A stretch of DNA of 64,000 bases from Ahrensia sp. (GCA_002698425.1 NZXU01000096.1:1-64000); one strand, 5' to 3'; shown: positions 34,244-42,653, counted from the first letter of the stretch. Translations and numbers: made by a program. The notes: generated by a model not told the origin, from the sequence alone.

Positions 34244-34978
34244 TCAACGGTCCCAATTCATGGCGGCGATGCGCGGATCGGACGCAAACGCCGCCCGTCC
34301 GAACCCAAGCCTGTCCTCGGCATCCGGGCCGAGCGCTAGCACGCCGGTCGCCGAAATCCGAAGTTTCCAGGCATGCTGCCTGATCGGGCCTCTTTCCGCG
34401 AAGGCGTTGCATGTCAGTACCGCAAGGTTGGCGCGGTTCTCGGGATCGCGCACCGAGCGGTAGCGGATGGCTTCGGCTCCCTTGCCCCGCGCGTCGTCCG
34501 CGAGTGTCTGGCATGCCGAATAGTCGGTTGGATGCTCGAGTGCCGCCCGTTGCGCGTCGAAAGCACTGGCCGTGAGATCGAAGACCTTCCGGATCGCGAG
34601 GCTTGCCGCGAACGCCGTGAATTCGGCGGTGCCGCGCGGCCAGGGCGTATCCGGCGATTCTGCGAAGAACAGCAGCCGGTAAAAGGCCATCTCGGCCACG
34701 GCGGTCTCGACCCGTTGCGATCCGTACCAGACGCCTTCGGTGTATCCCGCCCGCCGGAAGCGCGAACCATGCGGATAGGCCGCCCCGTAGCGGAACGGCG
34801 TGAACAGCAGATAATGCAGGTGCGCGCATTCTTCCGGCAGGGGTGGTTTCGCCGTCTCGACAATATCTTCCAGCAAGGCCTGTTCGTCGAAATCGTCGAC
34901 GAGCTTCATGGTCGAAACGCGGTGCTGCGCCTCTACGAGCCGCCAGGCTTCACCTGTATAGGATGCAAAATCAGACAA
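34244..34978 (-). CDS. RES-domain toxin
   Basis: The 244-residue protein carries a RES domain, a fold related to ADP-ribosyltransferases; characterised members of RES/Xre pairs deplete NAD+ or ADP-ribosylate targets. Visible conserved residues include the Arg/Tyr/Glu set around SRFRRAGYTEGVWYGS and TAVAEMAFYRLL (about residues 72-102). It overlaps its upstream antitoxin by 8 bases, the usual layout. The C-terminal part is less conserved. Toxicity is inferred. Confidence 0.88.
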   Translation of the reverse strand: MSDFASYTGEAWRLVEAQHRVSTMKLVDDFDEQALLEDIVETAKPPLPEECAHLHYLLFTPFRYGAAYPHGSRFRRAGYTEGVWYGSQRVETAVAEMAFYRLLFFAESPDTPWPRGTAEFTAFAASLAIRKVFDLTASAFDAQRAALEHPTDYSACQTLADDARGKGAEAIRYRSVRDPENRANLAVLTCNAFAERGPIRQHAWKLRISATGVLALGPDAEDRLGFGRAAFASDPRIAAMNWDR

Positions 34979-35360
34979 GCGCGCGCCGCGCGTCCAGATA
35001 GTCGATCACGCCGACGAGCCCGGTCACGGATGCGATCGCCTCGGCCGGCTTTCTGCGCAGGACCGCGTTGTCGTTGCGCAGCCAGGCGCGTGCGACCGCT
35101 TCGTCGCCGCCTGTGATTGCGTCAAGTGAACGGAACAGCCGGATAAAAAGCACGGCAAGCTCATAGGCCTTTGTTCCGGTATCCAGCGTCAGCGTGCCCT
35201 TGCGCAGACGCGAAACGCCTGCCTCCGACAGGCCGACAATACCGGCGAGTTCGCGCGCATTGATGCCCAGCCGTTCGGCCGCCCGCAGCGCTGCCTTGGT
35301 AACGACGGCCCCCGCCTCCGGGCTGGTCGCGGGAAATGTAGTTTGCACGGATCTGGGCAC
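34971..35360 (-). CDS. Xre/MbcA/ParS-type antitoxin
   Basis: The 129-residue protein has an N-terminal helix-turn-helix (LGINARELAGIVGLSEAGVSRLRKG, in part, residues about 30-55) and a C-terminal MbcA/ParS toxin-binding domain (ITGGDEAVARAWLRNDNAVLRRKPAEAI in part). Such antitoxins neutralise the RES enzyme and repress their own promoter. The start is GTG at 35360, preceded by AAAGGAT. A palindrome overlaps that ribosome-site region. The following ORF overlaps and encodes the RES toxin. Confidence 0.88.
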   Translation of the reverse strand: MPRSVQTTFPATSPEAGAVVTKAALRAAERLGINARELAGIVGLSEAGVSRLRKGTLTLDTGTKAYELAVLFIRLFRSLDAITGGDEAVARAWLRNDNAVLRRKPAEAIASVTGLVGVIDYLDARRALV

Positions 35361-35368
35361 GGCCTATC

Positions 35369-35382
35369 CTTTCACATGAAAG
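35369..35382. promoter_or_regulatory. Palindrome at the RES/Xre promoter, putative antitoxin operator
   Basis: CTTTCA-CA-TGAAAG is a perfect 6-2-6 inverted repeat 9 bases before the antitoxin start. AT-rich sequence (AATATTTTATAC on the minus strand) lies just upstream. On the minus strand the right arm contains the AAAGGA ribosome site, so a bound repressor could block both transcription and translation start. Confidence 0.5.
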
Positions 35383-35411
35383 AATAGTATAAAATATTTG
35401 CTATTGCAAGA

Positions 35412-36170
35412 TCACCCGAACCCGATCGCCTGCAGTGCCGAGCCGTTCTTCTTCAGCCACGCCTTGCAGCGTTTCGTATCCGGGCAGAGCTCTTCGCACA
35501 GCGCCCAGAAATCCTTGCCGTGATTCATATGCACCAGATGCGCCACCTCATGGGCGACGAGGTAGTCGATCACCGGTCTCGGCGCCATCATGATGCGCCA
35601 GGAAAAGGACAGGTTGCCTTCCGAGGAACAGGAGCCCCAGCGGCTGACCGTGTCCTTGTAGCGGATCGACTTGACCGGCCGCTTCACCGTCTTGGCGTGT
35701 TTGTCGACCAGCGCGCCGATCTCGGCCTTGGCTTCCTTCTTGAGAAAATCGGCGACCCTGCGCGGAAGATGGATGCGCTCGCCGCGCACGATCAGCCTCG
35801 CGCCGTCCGCATCGCGCACCGCCTCGGTCACGCCGCGGCCCGGCTCATGCACGATCTCGTGGTTGACGCCGCGGATCGGGATCTTGATGCCCGGCCGCAC
35901 TTCCGGCCGGTCCGGGGCCTTTTCGAGCTTTTCTTCCAGCCAGGCCCGGTTGCGGTAGAGGAAGCGCTCCACCTCCAGCATCGGCACGCCGACGGGCGTC
36001 GTCACGGTCAGCCCCTGCGCGCCGGGCTTGATCCGCAGTGTCAGCCGCCTTGCCCGCGGGTTTTCCGAGACGCGCAATGGCAGGCTCCGCCCGCCCACTT
36101 CGTGGGTCAGCGTCTGCACGGCCGAGCCGTCCGTCTTGACGGGTTTTCTGCGCGCGAAACCGAATGCCAT
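35412..36170 (-). CDS. YgjP-like metal-dependent hydrolase (DUF45/M48 family)
   Basis: The 252-residue protein has the zinc motif HEVAHLVHMNHGKDFW near residue 205, preceded by KDTVSRWGSCSSEGNLSFSWR, the signature of the YgjP/WLM group. E. coli YgjP has been reported to act on UTP, while relatives are treated as metallopeptidases, so the substrate is open. There is no signal peptide or membrane helix. It lies downstream of the DUF2852 gene but is separated from it by a terminator. Confidence 0.88.
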   Translation of the reverse strand: MAFGFARRKPVKTDGSAVQTLTHEVGGRSLPLRVSENPRARRLTLRIKPGAQGLTVTTPVGVPMLEVERFLYRNRAWLEEKLEKAPDRPEVRPGIKIPIRGVNHEIVHEPGRGVTEAVRDADGARLIVRGERIHLPRRVADFLKKEAKAEIGALVDKHAKTVKRPVKSIRYKDTVSRWGSCSSEGNLSFSWRIMMAPRPVIDYLVAHEVAHLVHMNHGKDFWALCEELCPDTKRCKAWLKKNGSALQAIGFG

Positions 36171-36205
36171 GAAAGCGATCTAGCCGATTCTCGCGGCGGG
36201 TGGAT

Positions 36206-36241
36206 AAAGAAAAGGCCCGCGGTTTCGAAAAACCGCGGGCC
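36206..36241 (-). terminator. Rho-independent terminator of the DUF2852 gene
   Basis: On the minus strand a 12-bp perfect stem (GGCCCGCGGTTT / AAACCGCGGGCC) with a 4-base loop is followed by TTTTCTTT, about 55 bases past the DUF2852 stop. Confidence 0.85.
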
Positions 36242-36294
36242 GAGCCTTAGGGGGAGGTCAGTTTGGAGGTCAGACCATGTTTTAGGCTCGAAGT

Positions 36295-36762
36295 TCAGCT
36301 CCAGTCTGTGACATTGGGCACAGAGGGGCCATTGCCGTTGCCATTGTCGCCACTCGGGCGGTTCTGGCGGTCGCGCATGAAGCGGTCGAACTCTTCCTGG
36401 TCCTTCGCCCGGCGCAGTTCGCGCATGTAGGAGTCGAACTCCTCGCGCATCGTGTCGAGCTTGCGGCGCTCTTCTTCCAGGCGCTTCAGTTCCCCTTCGC
36501 GCCAGTCGTCGAAGGCCACGTTGCCGGTACGGGCGTTGTAGTGGTTGTGCCGGTGACGGCGCTTGCGCCCGATCCCGCTGCAACCCTTGAAGACTTCGTC
36601 GGTTTTCATGTTCACGTCCCTCTTGAATTCATCGAGGCGGTCGCCCCACAGGATATAGGCCAGCATCGCCAGGCCGAGCGGCCAGAAGATGATGAAACCC
36701 AGAACCATCAGCGCGATCGTCGCGGGCGTCCAAGCCGGCCGGATCAATGCGGTATGTGTCAT
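36295..36762 (-). CDS. DUF2852 domain protein
   Basis: The 155-residue protein has one hydrophobic hairpin near the N-terminus (TIALMVLGFIIFWPLGLAMLAYILW, split over two short helices). A basic patch GRKRRHRHNHY follows, then a charged helical region (about residues 85-130, FDDWREGELKRLEEERRKL) likely to form a coiled coil. The tail is Gly/Asn-rich. This matches DUF2852, common in Rhizobiales, with no known function. A good AAAGGGG ribosome site precedes the ATG. Confidence 0.88.
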   Translation of the reverse strand: MTHTALIRPAWTPATIALMVLGFIIFWPLGLAMLAYILWGDRLDEFKRDVNMKTDEVFKGCSGIGRKRRHRHNHYNARTGNVAFDDWREGELKRLEEERRKLDTMREEFDSYMRELRRAKDQEEFDRFMRDRQNRPSGDNGNGNGPSVPNVTDWS

Positions 36763-36877
36763 TCGCTACCCCTTTCGAGTAAAAAGGCGGCGGTCGTCGC
36801 TGCCTGCTATCGAGGTGGGTATCGCCAAATGGCTTTGCAAGCCGAAAAGCCCGGAGTTCCGGGCTTCCGGAGGCGAC

Positions 36878-38029
36878 TCACTGGAGTTTTCTCCACACGG
36901 GGCGCGATGAAAAAAATATTGCGAGACCCGCCACGAGGCCCCAGAAAGCCGATCCGATGCCGAAAAAGGCGACGCCGGACGCCGTCACGATCAGCGTCGT
37001 CATCGCCGGCACGCGCTCATTCTCGTCCTTCATGGCGATCATCGTCGCATTGATCAGCGGATTGAGCAGGCCGAGCCCGACGACCAGCGCGATCAGCGCC
37101 GACGGCAGCACCGCGACCATGGCGACCAGCGACACGCCGAACAGGCCGATCAGCGTATAGAAGAGTGCGTACCACATCCCGGTGACCCAGCGCCGCGCCG
37201 GATCGGGATGGGTGTCCGGCCCGGTGCAGATCGCAGCCGTGATCGCGGCGAGATTGGTGGTGATCGTCGCGAACAGTCCGGAGACCGCCGACAGCATCCC
37301 GGTCACCGCGATCAGCGGCCCCGCCGGCGGCGTGTATCCGTCGGCGCGCAGCACCGCGAGGCCGGGCAGGTTCTGCGAGGCCATGGTGACCAGATAAAGC
37401 GGCACCGCGATGCCGATCATCGACGGCAGCGAGAGTTCCGGCACGAAGATCTCGAAGGCGGGCAGCGCCGGCGCCGGAAGGGCGAGCGTTGCCCCGCTGA
37501 AGACGGTCATGGCGATGCCGGCGGCGAGCACGGCGAGAATGGCATAGGCGCCGTTCCAGAGCCGCACCGCGAAATAGAGCAGCGTCAGCGGCAGGACGAG
37601 GCCGGGCTCGGCCTGACCGGCCCGCGCGGCTGCGAGAACGAAGGGCAGCAACACGCCTGCCAGCATGCCCGCCGCGATGCCTCCAGGGATTTTCGCGACC
37701 AGTGTCGTGAACGGCCGCACGAGGCCCGTCACGGCGATCATCAGGCCCGTCGCGGTCAGCGCGCCCGCCGTTTCCGCAATCGTGAAGCCGCTACTTGCGC
37801 CGATCAGCGCCAGCCCGGCGGTCGAGAAGGCGCAGACGACCGGGATCTTGTATCGCCAGGACAGAAAGGCCGATTCGGCGGCGACCGCGAAACAGGAGAC
37901 CGCGACGAACATGGCGATCTGCTCGCCGCTCGCGCCGATGGCCGTGCCGGCCTGAAAGATCAGCGGCAGCGTCACGGCGAAGCCGATCAGCGCGGCGACC
38001 GCCGCATTGGTCGCGAGCGACAGGCGCAT
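36878..38029 (-). CDS. benE: BenE family benzoate/H+ symporter-like transporter
   Basis: The 383-residue protein has about 11-12 membrane segments and BenE blocks (SQNLPGLAVLRADGY, TTNLAAITAAICTGPDTHPDP, NPLINATMIAM). BenE proteins take up benzoate or similar aromatic acids, but no benzoate genes are nearby, so the substrate is uncertain. ATG 38029 overlaps the stop of the upstream hydrolase (TGATG), which indicates coupling; the longer upstream frame is rejected. Confidence 0.92.
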   Translation of the reverse strand: MRLSLATNAAVAALIGFAVTLPLIFQAGTAIGASGEQIAMFVAVSCFAVAAESAFLSWRYKIPVVCAFSTAGLALIGASSGFTIAETAGALTATGLMIAVTGLVRPFTTLVAKIPGGIAAGMLAGVLLPFVLAAARAGQAEPGLVLPLTLLYFAVRLWNGAYAILAVLAAGIAMTVFSGATLALPAPALPAFEIFVPELSLPSMIGIAVPLYLVTMASQNLPGLAVLRADGYTPPAGPLIAVTGMLSAVSGLFATITTNLAAITAAICTGPDTHPDPARRWVTGMWYALFYTLIGLFGVSLVAMVAVLPSALIALVVGLGLLNPLINATMIAMKDENERVPAMTTLIVTASGVAFFGIGSAFWGLVAGLAIFFSSRPVWRKLQ

Positions 38030-38811
38030 CAGCCGTCCTTGCGGACCCGCTCGGCCATTGCCGCGACGGTCCGGGCGAGCAGGTCGAGATCCTGCGGCCG
38101 CGACAGGCGGTGATCCCCGTCCTTGACCAGCGTCAGCGTCGCGTCGTCCTTGCCAAGGAATTCCATCAGCTTCTGCGCATACGTATGGGGAACGTCCGGA
38201 TCGGTCATGCCCTGCAGAATGTGGACCGGGCAAAAAGTGTCGAGCGGCTCGGTGAGCACCCGGTTCTTTCGTCCGTCATCGAAGAAGGCCTTGGTGAAGA
38301 TGTTCGGATCGTCCGGCGAATACTCGCTGAACTCCTCGAAATAGCCCTTTGTCTCGAAATCGGCGCGTTGCGCGTCAGTCAGTTCCGGCTCCATCAGCTC
38401 GACCGTGAAATCCGGCGCCGGCGCCAGCAGAACCAGCCCGGCGATCCTGTCGTCCGCCGCGCCCTTGTTCAGTTCCTGCACCATGCGCAGAGCGATCCAC
38501 CCGCCCATCGACGAACCGACCAGGATCTGCGGACCGCTGGTGTATTGCTTGAACACCGCGATGCTCTGGGCGAGCCATGTCGAGATCGTGCCGTCGGTGA
38601 ACCCCCCGCCCGATTCGCCATGGCCGGAATAATCGTGCCGCGTATAGGCGAGGCCGAGTTCTGCGGCCAGCGCGTCCAGCCGCTCCGCCTTGGTGCCAAG
38701 CATGTCGGAGCGGTAGCCGCCGAGCCAGACGAGGCCCGGATTTCCGCCCGGCCGGCGCCGCACGGCGATCTGCGTGCCGGAAACATCAAGCATTTCGGGA
38801 TTGTCGCTCAT
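38029..38811 (-). CDS. Alpha/beta hydrolase
   Basis: The 260-residue protein has an alpha/beta hydrolase fold with the nucleophile elbow GSSMGGWIAL (about residue 106), an acidic residue in LQGMTDPDVP and the catalytic His in DGDHRLSRP near the C-terminus. VWLGGYRSDMLGTKAERL and YSGHGESGG resemble the ABHD10/BAAT-like thioesterase/esterase branch. ATG 38811 is preceded by GGAAAGGA. It is coupled to BenE, so it could act on an imported ester or acid, which is only inference. It is divergent from infC. Confidence 0.85.
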   Translation of the reverse strand: MSDNPEMLDVSGTQIAVRRRPGGNPGLVWLGGYRSDMLGTKAERLDALAAELGLAYTRHDYSGHGESGGGFTDGTISTWLAQSIAVFKQYTSGPQILVGSSMGGWIALRMVQELNKGAADDRIAGLVLLAPAPDFTVELMEPELTDAQRADFETKGYFEEFSEYSPDDPNIFTKAFFDDGRKNRVLTEPLDTFCPVHILQGMTDPDVPHTYAQKLMEFLGKDDATLTLVKDGDHRLSRPQDLDLLARTVAAMAERVRKDG

Positions 38812-38912
38812 TTCGGTCCTTTCCGGTTTTCGCGGCGGTGTATTGCGCGCCATGACAGGCAATGTGAAGCCCGTGGCGCGCCGGATGATGATTTTTCTGG
38901 ACAGCCATGCTA

Positions 38913-38941
38913 TTGACTCGACGCCGCGAATACCGACATTG
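38913..38941 (+). promoter_or_regulatory. Candidate sigma70 promoter for infC
   Basis: TTGACT, 17 bases, ACATTG, about 50 bases before the ATT start of infC. It aligns base for base at many positions with the trxA promoter candidate at 28003-28031, which raises confidence in both. Confidence 0.4.
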
Positions 38942-38991
38942 CGCGCACTTCCGGTTGAACCCGTAGAGAAACGACACAGGAGACAACGACC

Positions 38992-39528
38992 ATTCGCCGT
39001 CCATTCCGGGCCCCTCCGGCCCAAAAAACAGGCCCCACCGCCAATCGCGACATCCGCGACCCCCAGATCCAGCTGATCGACGCCGAAGGACAGAACCACG
39101 GCGTGACCGATACCGCCGAAGCCCTGCAGCGTGCAGAGGAAGCCGGCCTGGATCTTGTTCTGATTGTTCCGAACGCCAATCCGCCCGTGGCCAAGATCGT
39201 CGATCTGGGCAAGCTTAAATACGAATCGCAGAAAAAAGCCGCCGCCGCGCGCAAGAAGCAGAAGACCGTCGAGATCAAGGAGATCAAGATGCGTCCCAAC
39301 ATCGACACCCATGATTACGAGGTGAAGATGAAGGCGATGCGCCGCTTCTTCGACGAAGGCGACAAGGTCAAGGTGACCCTGCGCTTCCGCGGCCGTGAAA
39401 TGGCCCACCAGAATCTCGGTATGGAGCTTCTCCAGAAGGTCAAGGGCGATACCGAGACGATCGCCAAGGTCGAGGCCGAGCCGAAGCTCGAAGGCCGCCA
39501 GATGATGATGGTCCTGGCGCCGCGCTAG
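38992..39528 (+). CDS. infC: Translation initiation factor IF-3, ATT start
   Basis: IF-3 binds the 30S subunit and rejects non-canonical start codons. The usual ATG/GTG search would begin at GTG 39103 and lose 37 residues. Reading in frame from ATT at 38992 restores the full family N-terminus ([21 protein letters not shown], in part) and a total of 178 residues, with an AGGAG ribosome site at good spacing. The rest shows [23 protein letters not shown] and [18 protein letters not shown] rare ATT start is the known basis of IF-3 autoregulation in E. coli. Confidence 0.93.
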   Translation: MRRPFRAPPAQKTGPTANRDIRDPQIQLIDAEGQNHGVTDTAEALQRAEEAGLDLVLIVPNANPPVAKIVDLGKLKYESQKKAAAARKKQKTVEIKEIKMRPNIDTHDYEVKMKAMRRFFDEGDKVKVTLRFRGREMAHQNLGMELLQKVKGDTETIAKVEAEPKLEGRQMMMVLAPR

Positions 39529-39554
39529 GCGGCCGCGATCCCGTTACAGATTTG

Positions 39555-39586
39555 AAAGGGCGGTCCTCGGGCCGCCTTTTTCTTTT
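39555..39586 (+). terminator. Intrinsic terminator of infC
   Basis: AAAGGGCGG and CCGCCTTT can pair (one bulged G) around a short loop, followed by TTTTCTTTTC, about 30 bases past the infC stop. Confidence 0.75.
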
Positions 39587-39938
39587 CTGACAATTTGCTG
39601 ACAGCGGGACTCAGCGCGTTGTCAGCATCGCCCTGCTACTCCGTTGCATGTGGAATTCGGGCGATCGGCTGATCAACCCTACCCAACCCAAAACCGTATG
39701 ATGCGTCGCGCGTAAAAGTTCTGTCGCAACATGCCGGATACGAGCCGAACCCCTACCCAACCCCAGGTTCGTCTCCGGCCAAGGCCGCATCTGCGTGAGA
39801 GGCCGATCGTCCGTTTCCACCACCGGCATTTCCTGTCCCCCAGCCCCATGCCGGAATTCAAGAGCGGGTCATCGACCCGCTCTTGTCACATTTGACGGTT
39901 GGAGTAGTTTCGCGCGCCATGATCAGGGGTTCGGAAAG
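39587..39938. other. Non-coding region with repeated CTACCCAACCC and a perfect 12-bp hairpin
   Basis: No convincing gene lies here. Two copies of CTACCCAACCC occur at 39679-39689 and 39753-39763, 74 bases apart. A perfect hairpin CAAGAGCGGGTC-ATC-GACCCGCTCTTG lies at 39859-39885, 54 bases before the PepSY gene; it lacks a T-run. CTGACA is repeated at 39586-39602 with an inverted TTGTCAG near 39620. The region may be a long leader, a small RNA gene or an operator array for the downstream two-component cassette. Confidence 0.5.
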
Positions 39939-40571
39939 ATGACGGTATATCGCGAGTGGCGCCCCGCCGCCCGGCTGGCTGCCATTCTGGCGGACGGCTT
40001 TCGCGTCGCTGTCATTGCCGGATTTGTGTCCCTGATATCGCTGCCGCCGGCGAATGCCGATAGCGAGGGCAAGGGCGGCGGTGATTCTTCGGCATCGGAC
40101 AGCCCGGGTTCGTCGGGCGACCGGGGCGACAAGGGCTCTCCGGGAGAATCTTCCCGCAGCGATTCCGCCCCGGGCAAATCCGATGACGGGCGGGGCTCCA
40201 GCTCAAGGAGCGCCCCCGGAGATTCGGCGTCGTCGCCGGGCAACTCATCCGCCGCGCGCGCCGATGCGCCGGGCCAGAACCGCGCGTCTCCTGGCGCCGC
40301 ACGATCGGACCGGGAGGTGCCTTCCCCGCCGGGCCTCAGCCAGGCGGATGCGCTGAACGCCGTTCGCGCCGATGAAATCTTCTCGTTGAAGCAGTTGCTG
40401 CCGCGCGTCACCGACCGCTACCGCGGCAAGGTCATCGATGTGGCCTTGTGGCCGGAAGACGACCGGCTGGTCTACAGCTTCAAGCTGCGCATGGAAAACG
40501 GCACCGTGCGGACGATCCGCATGGACGCCCGCACCGGCCGGTTTCTCGGTCTCAGCGCCTTTTTCCGGTGA
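39939..40571 (+). CDS. Secreted PepSY-domain protein with a low-complexity linker
   Basis: The 210-residue protein has a signal peptide or anchor (about residues 13-40, ending AxA before DSEGKGG). A linker of about 100 residues follows, dominated by Ser, Gly, Asp, Pro, Arg and Ala, and then a PepSY domain at the C-terminus (VIDVALWPEDDRLVYSFKL, VRTIRMDARTGRFLG). PepSY domains often bind or inhibit partner proteins outside the membrane. It precedes a response regulator by 4 bases and a kinase gene, so it may be a periplasmic modulator of that kinase, by analogy with the FeuN-FeuP-FeuQ arrangement of Sinorhizobium. Confidence 0.8.
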   Translation: MTVYREWRPAARLAAILADGFRVAVIAGFVSLISLPPANADSEGKGGGDSSASDSPGSSGDRGDKGSPGESSRSDSAPGKSDDGRGSSSRSAPGDSASSPGNSSAARADAPGQNRASPGAARSDREVPSPPGLSQADALNAVRADEIFSLKQLLPRVTDRYRGKVIDVALWPEDDRLVYSFKLRMENGTVRTIRMDARTGRFLGLSAFFR

Positions 40572-40575
40572 CGCC

Positions 40576-41238
40576 ATGCGCATTCTGCTTGCAGAGGACG
40601 ACCCGGTCATCGCGTCTCACGTCATCGAGGCGCTCGGACGTGAAGGCTATGTCGTGGAGAGGACGTCCAGCGGCCCGGAGACCTGGGAGAAGGGCGATCT
40701 CGGCACATATGACGCGGTCATTCTCGATCTCGGCCTTCCCGAACTCGACGGGCTGACCCTGCTGCGCCGCTGGCGCCGCGGCGGCAACATGGTGCCGGTC
40801 CTGATCCTCACCGCGCGCGGATCCTGGATGGAGCGCGTCGACGGTTTCGACGCCGGCGCCGACGATTATCTGCCGAAACCGTTCCGCAACGAGGAATTGC
40901 TGGCGCGCCTGAAGGCGCTTCTGCGCCGCGCCGGCTCGACGCCCGCCACCGCCGGTGCCGGCCGGTTCCGCCATGACGAGACCCGGCGCATGATCTTCTT
41001 CGACGGAGATCCGGTCGAGCTGTCGCCGCAGGAATACCGCGCCATGGTCATGCTCATGGCCGATCCGGACGCCGTCGTTTCGGCCTATGATCTGGCGCGT
41101 CATGTCCAGGGCCGCGACGACGATTCCGCCAAGAACGCCGTTGAGGCGATGATCAAGCGCATCCGCCGCAAGACCGCCTCCGACGCGATCCTGACGCGGC
41201 GCGGTTTCGGCTACACGCTGGGGCAGACCCAGGCGTGA
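40576..41238 (+). CDS. OmpR/PhoP-type response regulator
   Basis: The 220-residue protein has a receiver domain with acidic pocket EDD at residues 7-9, phosphoacceptor Asp51 in VILDLGLPELDG and Lys in DYLPKPFRNEELLARL. A winged helix follows at about residues 125-218 (KNAVEAMIKRIRRKT; RRGFGYTLG). It lies between a PepSY gene (4-base gap) and its histidine kinase (GTGA overlap). The recognition targets are unknown. Confidence 0.93.
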   Translation: MRILLAEDDPVIASHVIEALGREGYVVERTSSGPETWEKGDLGTYDAVILDLGLPELDGLTLLRRWRRGGNMVPVLILTARGSWMERVDGFDAGADDYLPKPFRNEELLARLKALLRRAGSTPATAGAGRFRHDETRRMIFFDGDPVELSPQEYRAMVMLMADPDAVVSAYDLARHVQGRDDDSAKNAVEAMIKRIRRKTASDAILTRRGFGYTLGQTQA

Positions 41239-42593
41239 CCGGGTCGCTCAGACTTCGGCTTCTGGCCGGCGCCGGATTTTTCATCGCGCTCGGTCTGATG
41301 GCGACCTGGTACGGTCTTCAGCAGATATTCACCGGCTATGTGGTCGCCCAGTATGAGCGCGAGATGACGAATGTCGTCGACACGCTGGCCGCCGGACTCG
41401 ATTTCGCCGAGGAAGGCCCGGTTCTCGTCGGCACGCCTGCCGATCCGCGTTTCGCCCTGCCGGCCGGCGGCCGCTACTGGGCCGTCGTCGCGGATGGCGA
41501 CGAGCCGATCCGGTCGCGGTCGTGGTGGGACGCGCCGCTCGATGCGTCGAGCTTCACGCCGTCGCGATACGACGCCTTCGAGATCGGCGAAAGCGCGGAC
41601 GGCTCGCCGATGCTGGTCATGGAGCGTCGGCTCAGCTTCGAGATGACGTCGCAGAACGGGCCGCGCGACGTCACATTCTATGCGGCCTTTGCCCGCGACG
41701 AGATGGATGCGGCGATCGCCGGCTTCCGCCGCGAAATGGGGCTGATGCTGGCGCTGACCGCCCTCGTGCTCGCAATCGCCGCCGCCCTGCAGGTGCTGGT
41801 TGGCCTGAGGCCGCTGACGCAGCTGCAGGCGGAGGTCGCGAATGTTCGGTCCGGCATGCTGGCGAGGCTGCGTTCTGACGTTCCGACCGAGGTCCAGCCG
41901 CTCGTTGCTGAAATCAACGATCTGCTCGACGAGAAATCGGTGGCGCTCGAGCGCGCCAGGGCCCGCGCCTCCGATCTGGCCCACGGATTGAAGACCCCGC
42001 TGACCGCGATCAGCCAGATCGCGGAAAATCTCCCGCCGGAAGATGGCGAGGCGATCATCGAGCATGTCGCGATGATCAGGCGCCGCGCAGACCGGCAGCT
42101 GCAGCGCGCGCGCCTCGGCTTTCGCGACAGCGGCGGCGCCGATCTCGGTCAGCTTGTCGGCAAGCTCGTCACCGTGATCTCGACGATCCCGACCGGCCAC
42201 GACCTCGACTGGGACGTCGCGATTCCCGAGGGCATCACGCCGCCCATCGACACCGCCGACCTTGCCGAGGCGCTGGGCAATGTCCTCGACAATGCGCGCA
42301 AATGGGCGGCGTCCAGCGTGAAGGTGACGGCGGGACGGCTGCGGTCCGAGATCGTCATCGAGATCGCCGATGACGGTCCCGGTATAGCCGAGGAAAAGCG
42401 CGAACACATTCTCGAGCGCGGCGTTCATGCCGGGGATCCGAAGAGCGAGACCGGGCTCGGCCTGTCCATCGCCAGCGAGATCGTCGAAGCCTATGGCGGA
42501 ACGCTCGACCTTTCCGACACGAGGTCGGGCGGGCTCCGCGTGACGATCACCCTGCCCGGGTCCGTGACGCGCAGGCGCACCAGCCCGGCCTAG
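41235..42593 (+). CDS. PhoQ-like sensor histidine kinase
   Basis: The 452-residue kinase starts with GTG at 41235 inside the regulator stop. It has membrane helices at about residues 5-30 and 165-190 enclosing a periplasmic domain of about 135 residues. The dimerisation box is LAHGLKTPLTAISQ with His250, similar to PhoQ rather than the common HELRTPL, and the GHKL domain has DNARKWA, DDGPGI and TGLGLSIASEI. The periplasmic domain is the presumed site of contact with the co-encoded PepSY protein. Confidence 0.92.
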   Translation: MTGSLRLRLLAGAGFFIALGLMATWYGLQQIFTGYVVAQYEREMTNVVDTLAAGLDFAEEGPVLVGTPADPRFALPAGGRYWAVVADGDEPIRSRSWWDAPLDASSFTPSRYDAFEIGESADGSPMLVMERRLSFEMTSQNGPRDVTFYAAFARDEMDAAIAGFRREMGLMLALTALVLAIAAALQVLVGLRPLTQLQAEVANVRSGMLARLRSDVPTEVQPLVAEINDLLDEKSVALERARARASDLAHGLKTPLTAISQIAENLPPEDGEAIIEHVAMIRRRADRQLQRARLGFRDSGGADLGQLVGKLVTVISTIPTGHDLDWDVAIPEGITPPIDTADLAEALGNVLDNARKWAASSVKVTAGRLRSEIVIEIADDGPGIAEEKREHILERGVHAGDPKSETGLGLSIASEIVEAYGGTLDLSDTRSGGLRVTITLPGSVTRRRTSPA

Positions 42594-42653
42594 CCTGTTT
42601 CGGACGCATTTCGCGCCGGCAGGCCCAAGTCGGTTTCCGGCCGTTGCGGATGC

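Noticed and set aside
34244..36170. A genomic island boundary around the RES/Xre pair
   Set aside because: No integrase, tRNA or direct repeats flank it. The pair is small and neighbours on both sides look like core genes.
39611..39861. Two short minus-strand frames between infC and the PepSY gene
   Set aside because: No ribosome site, no family resemblance and a composition typical of non-coding sequence.
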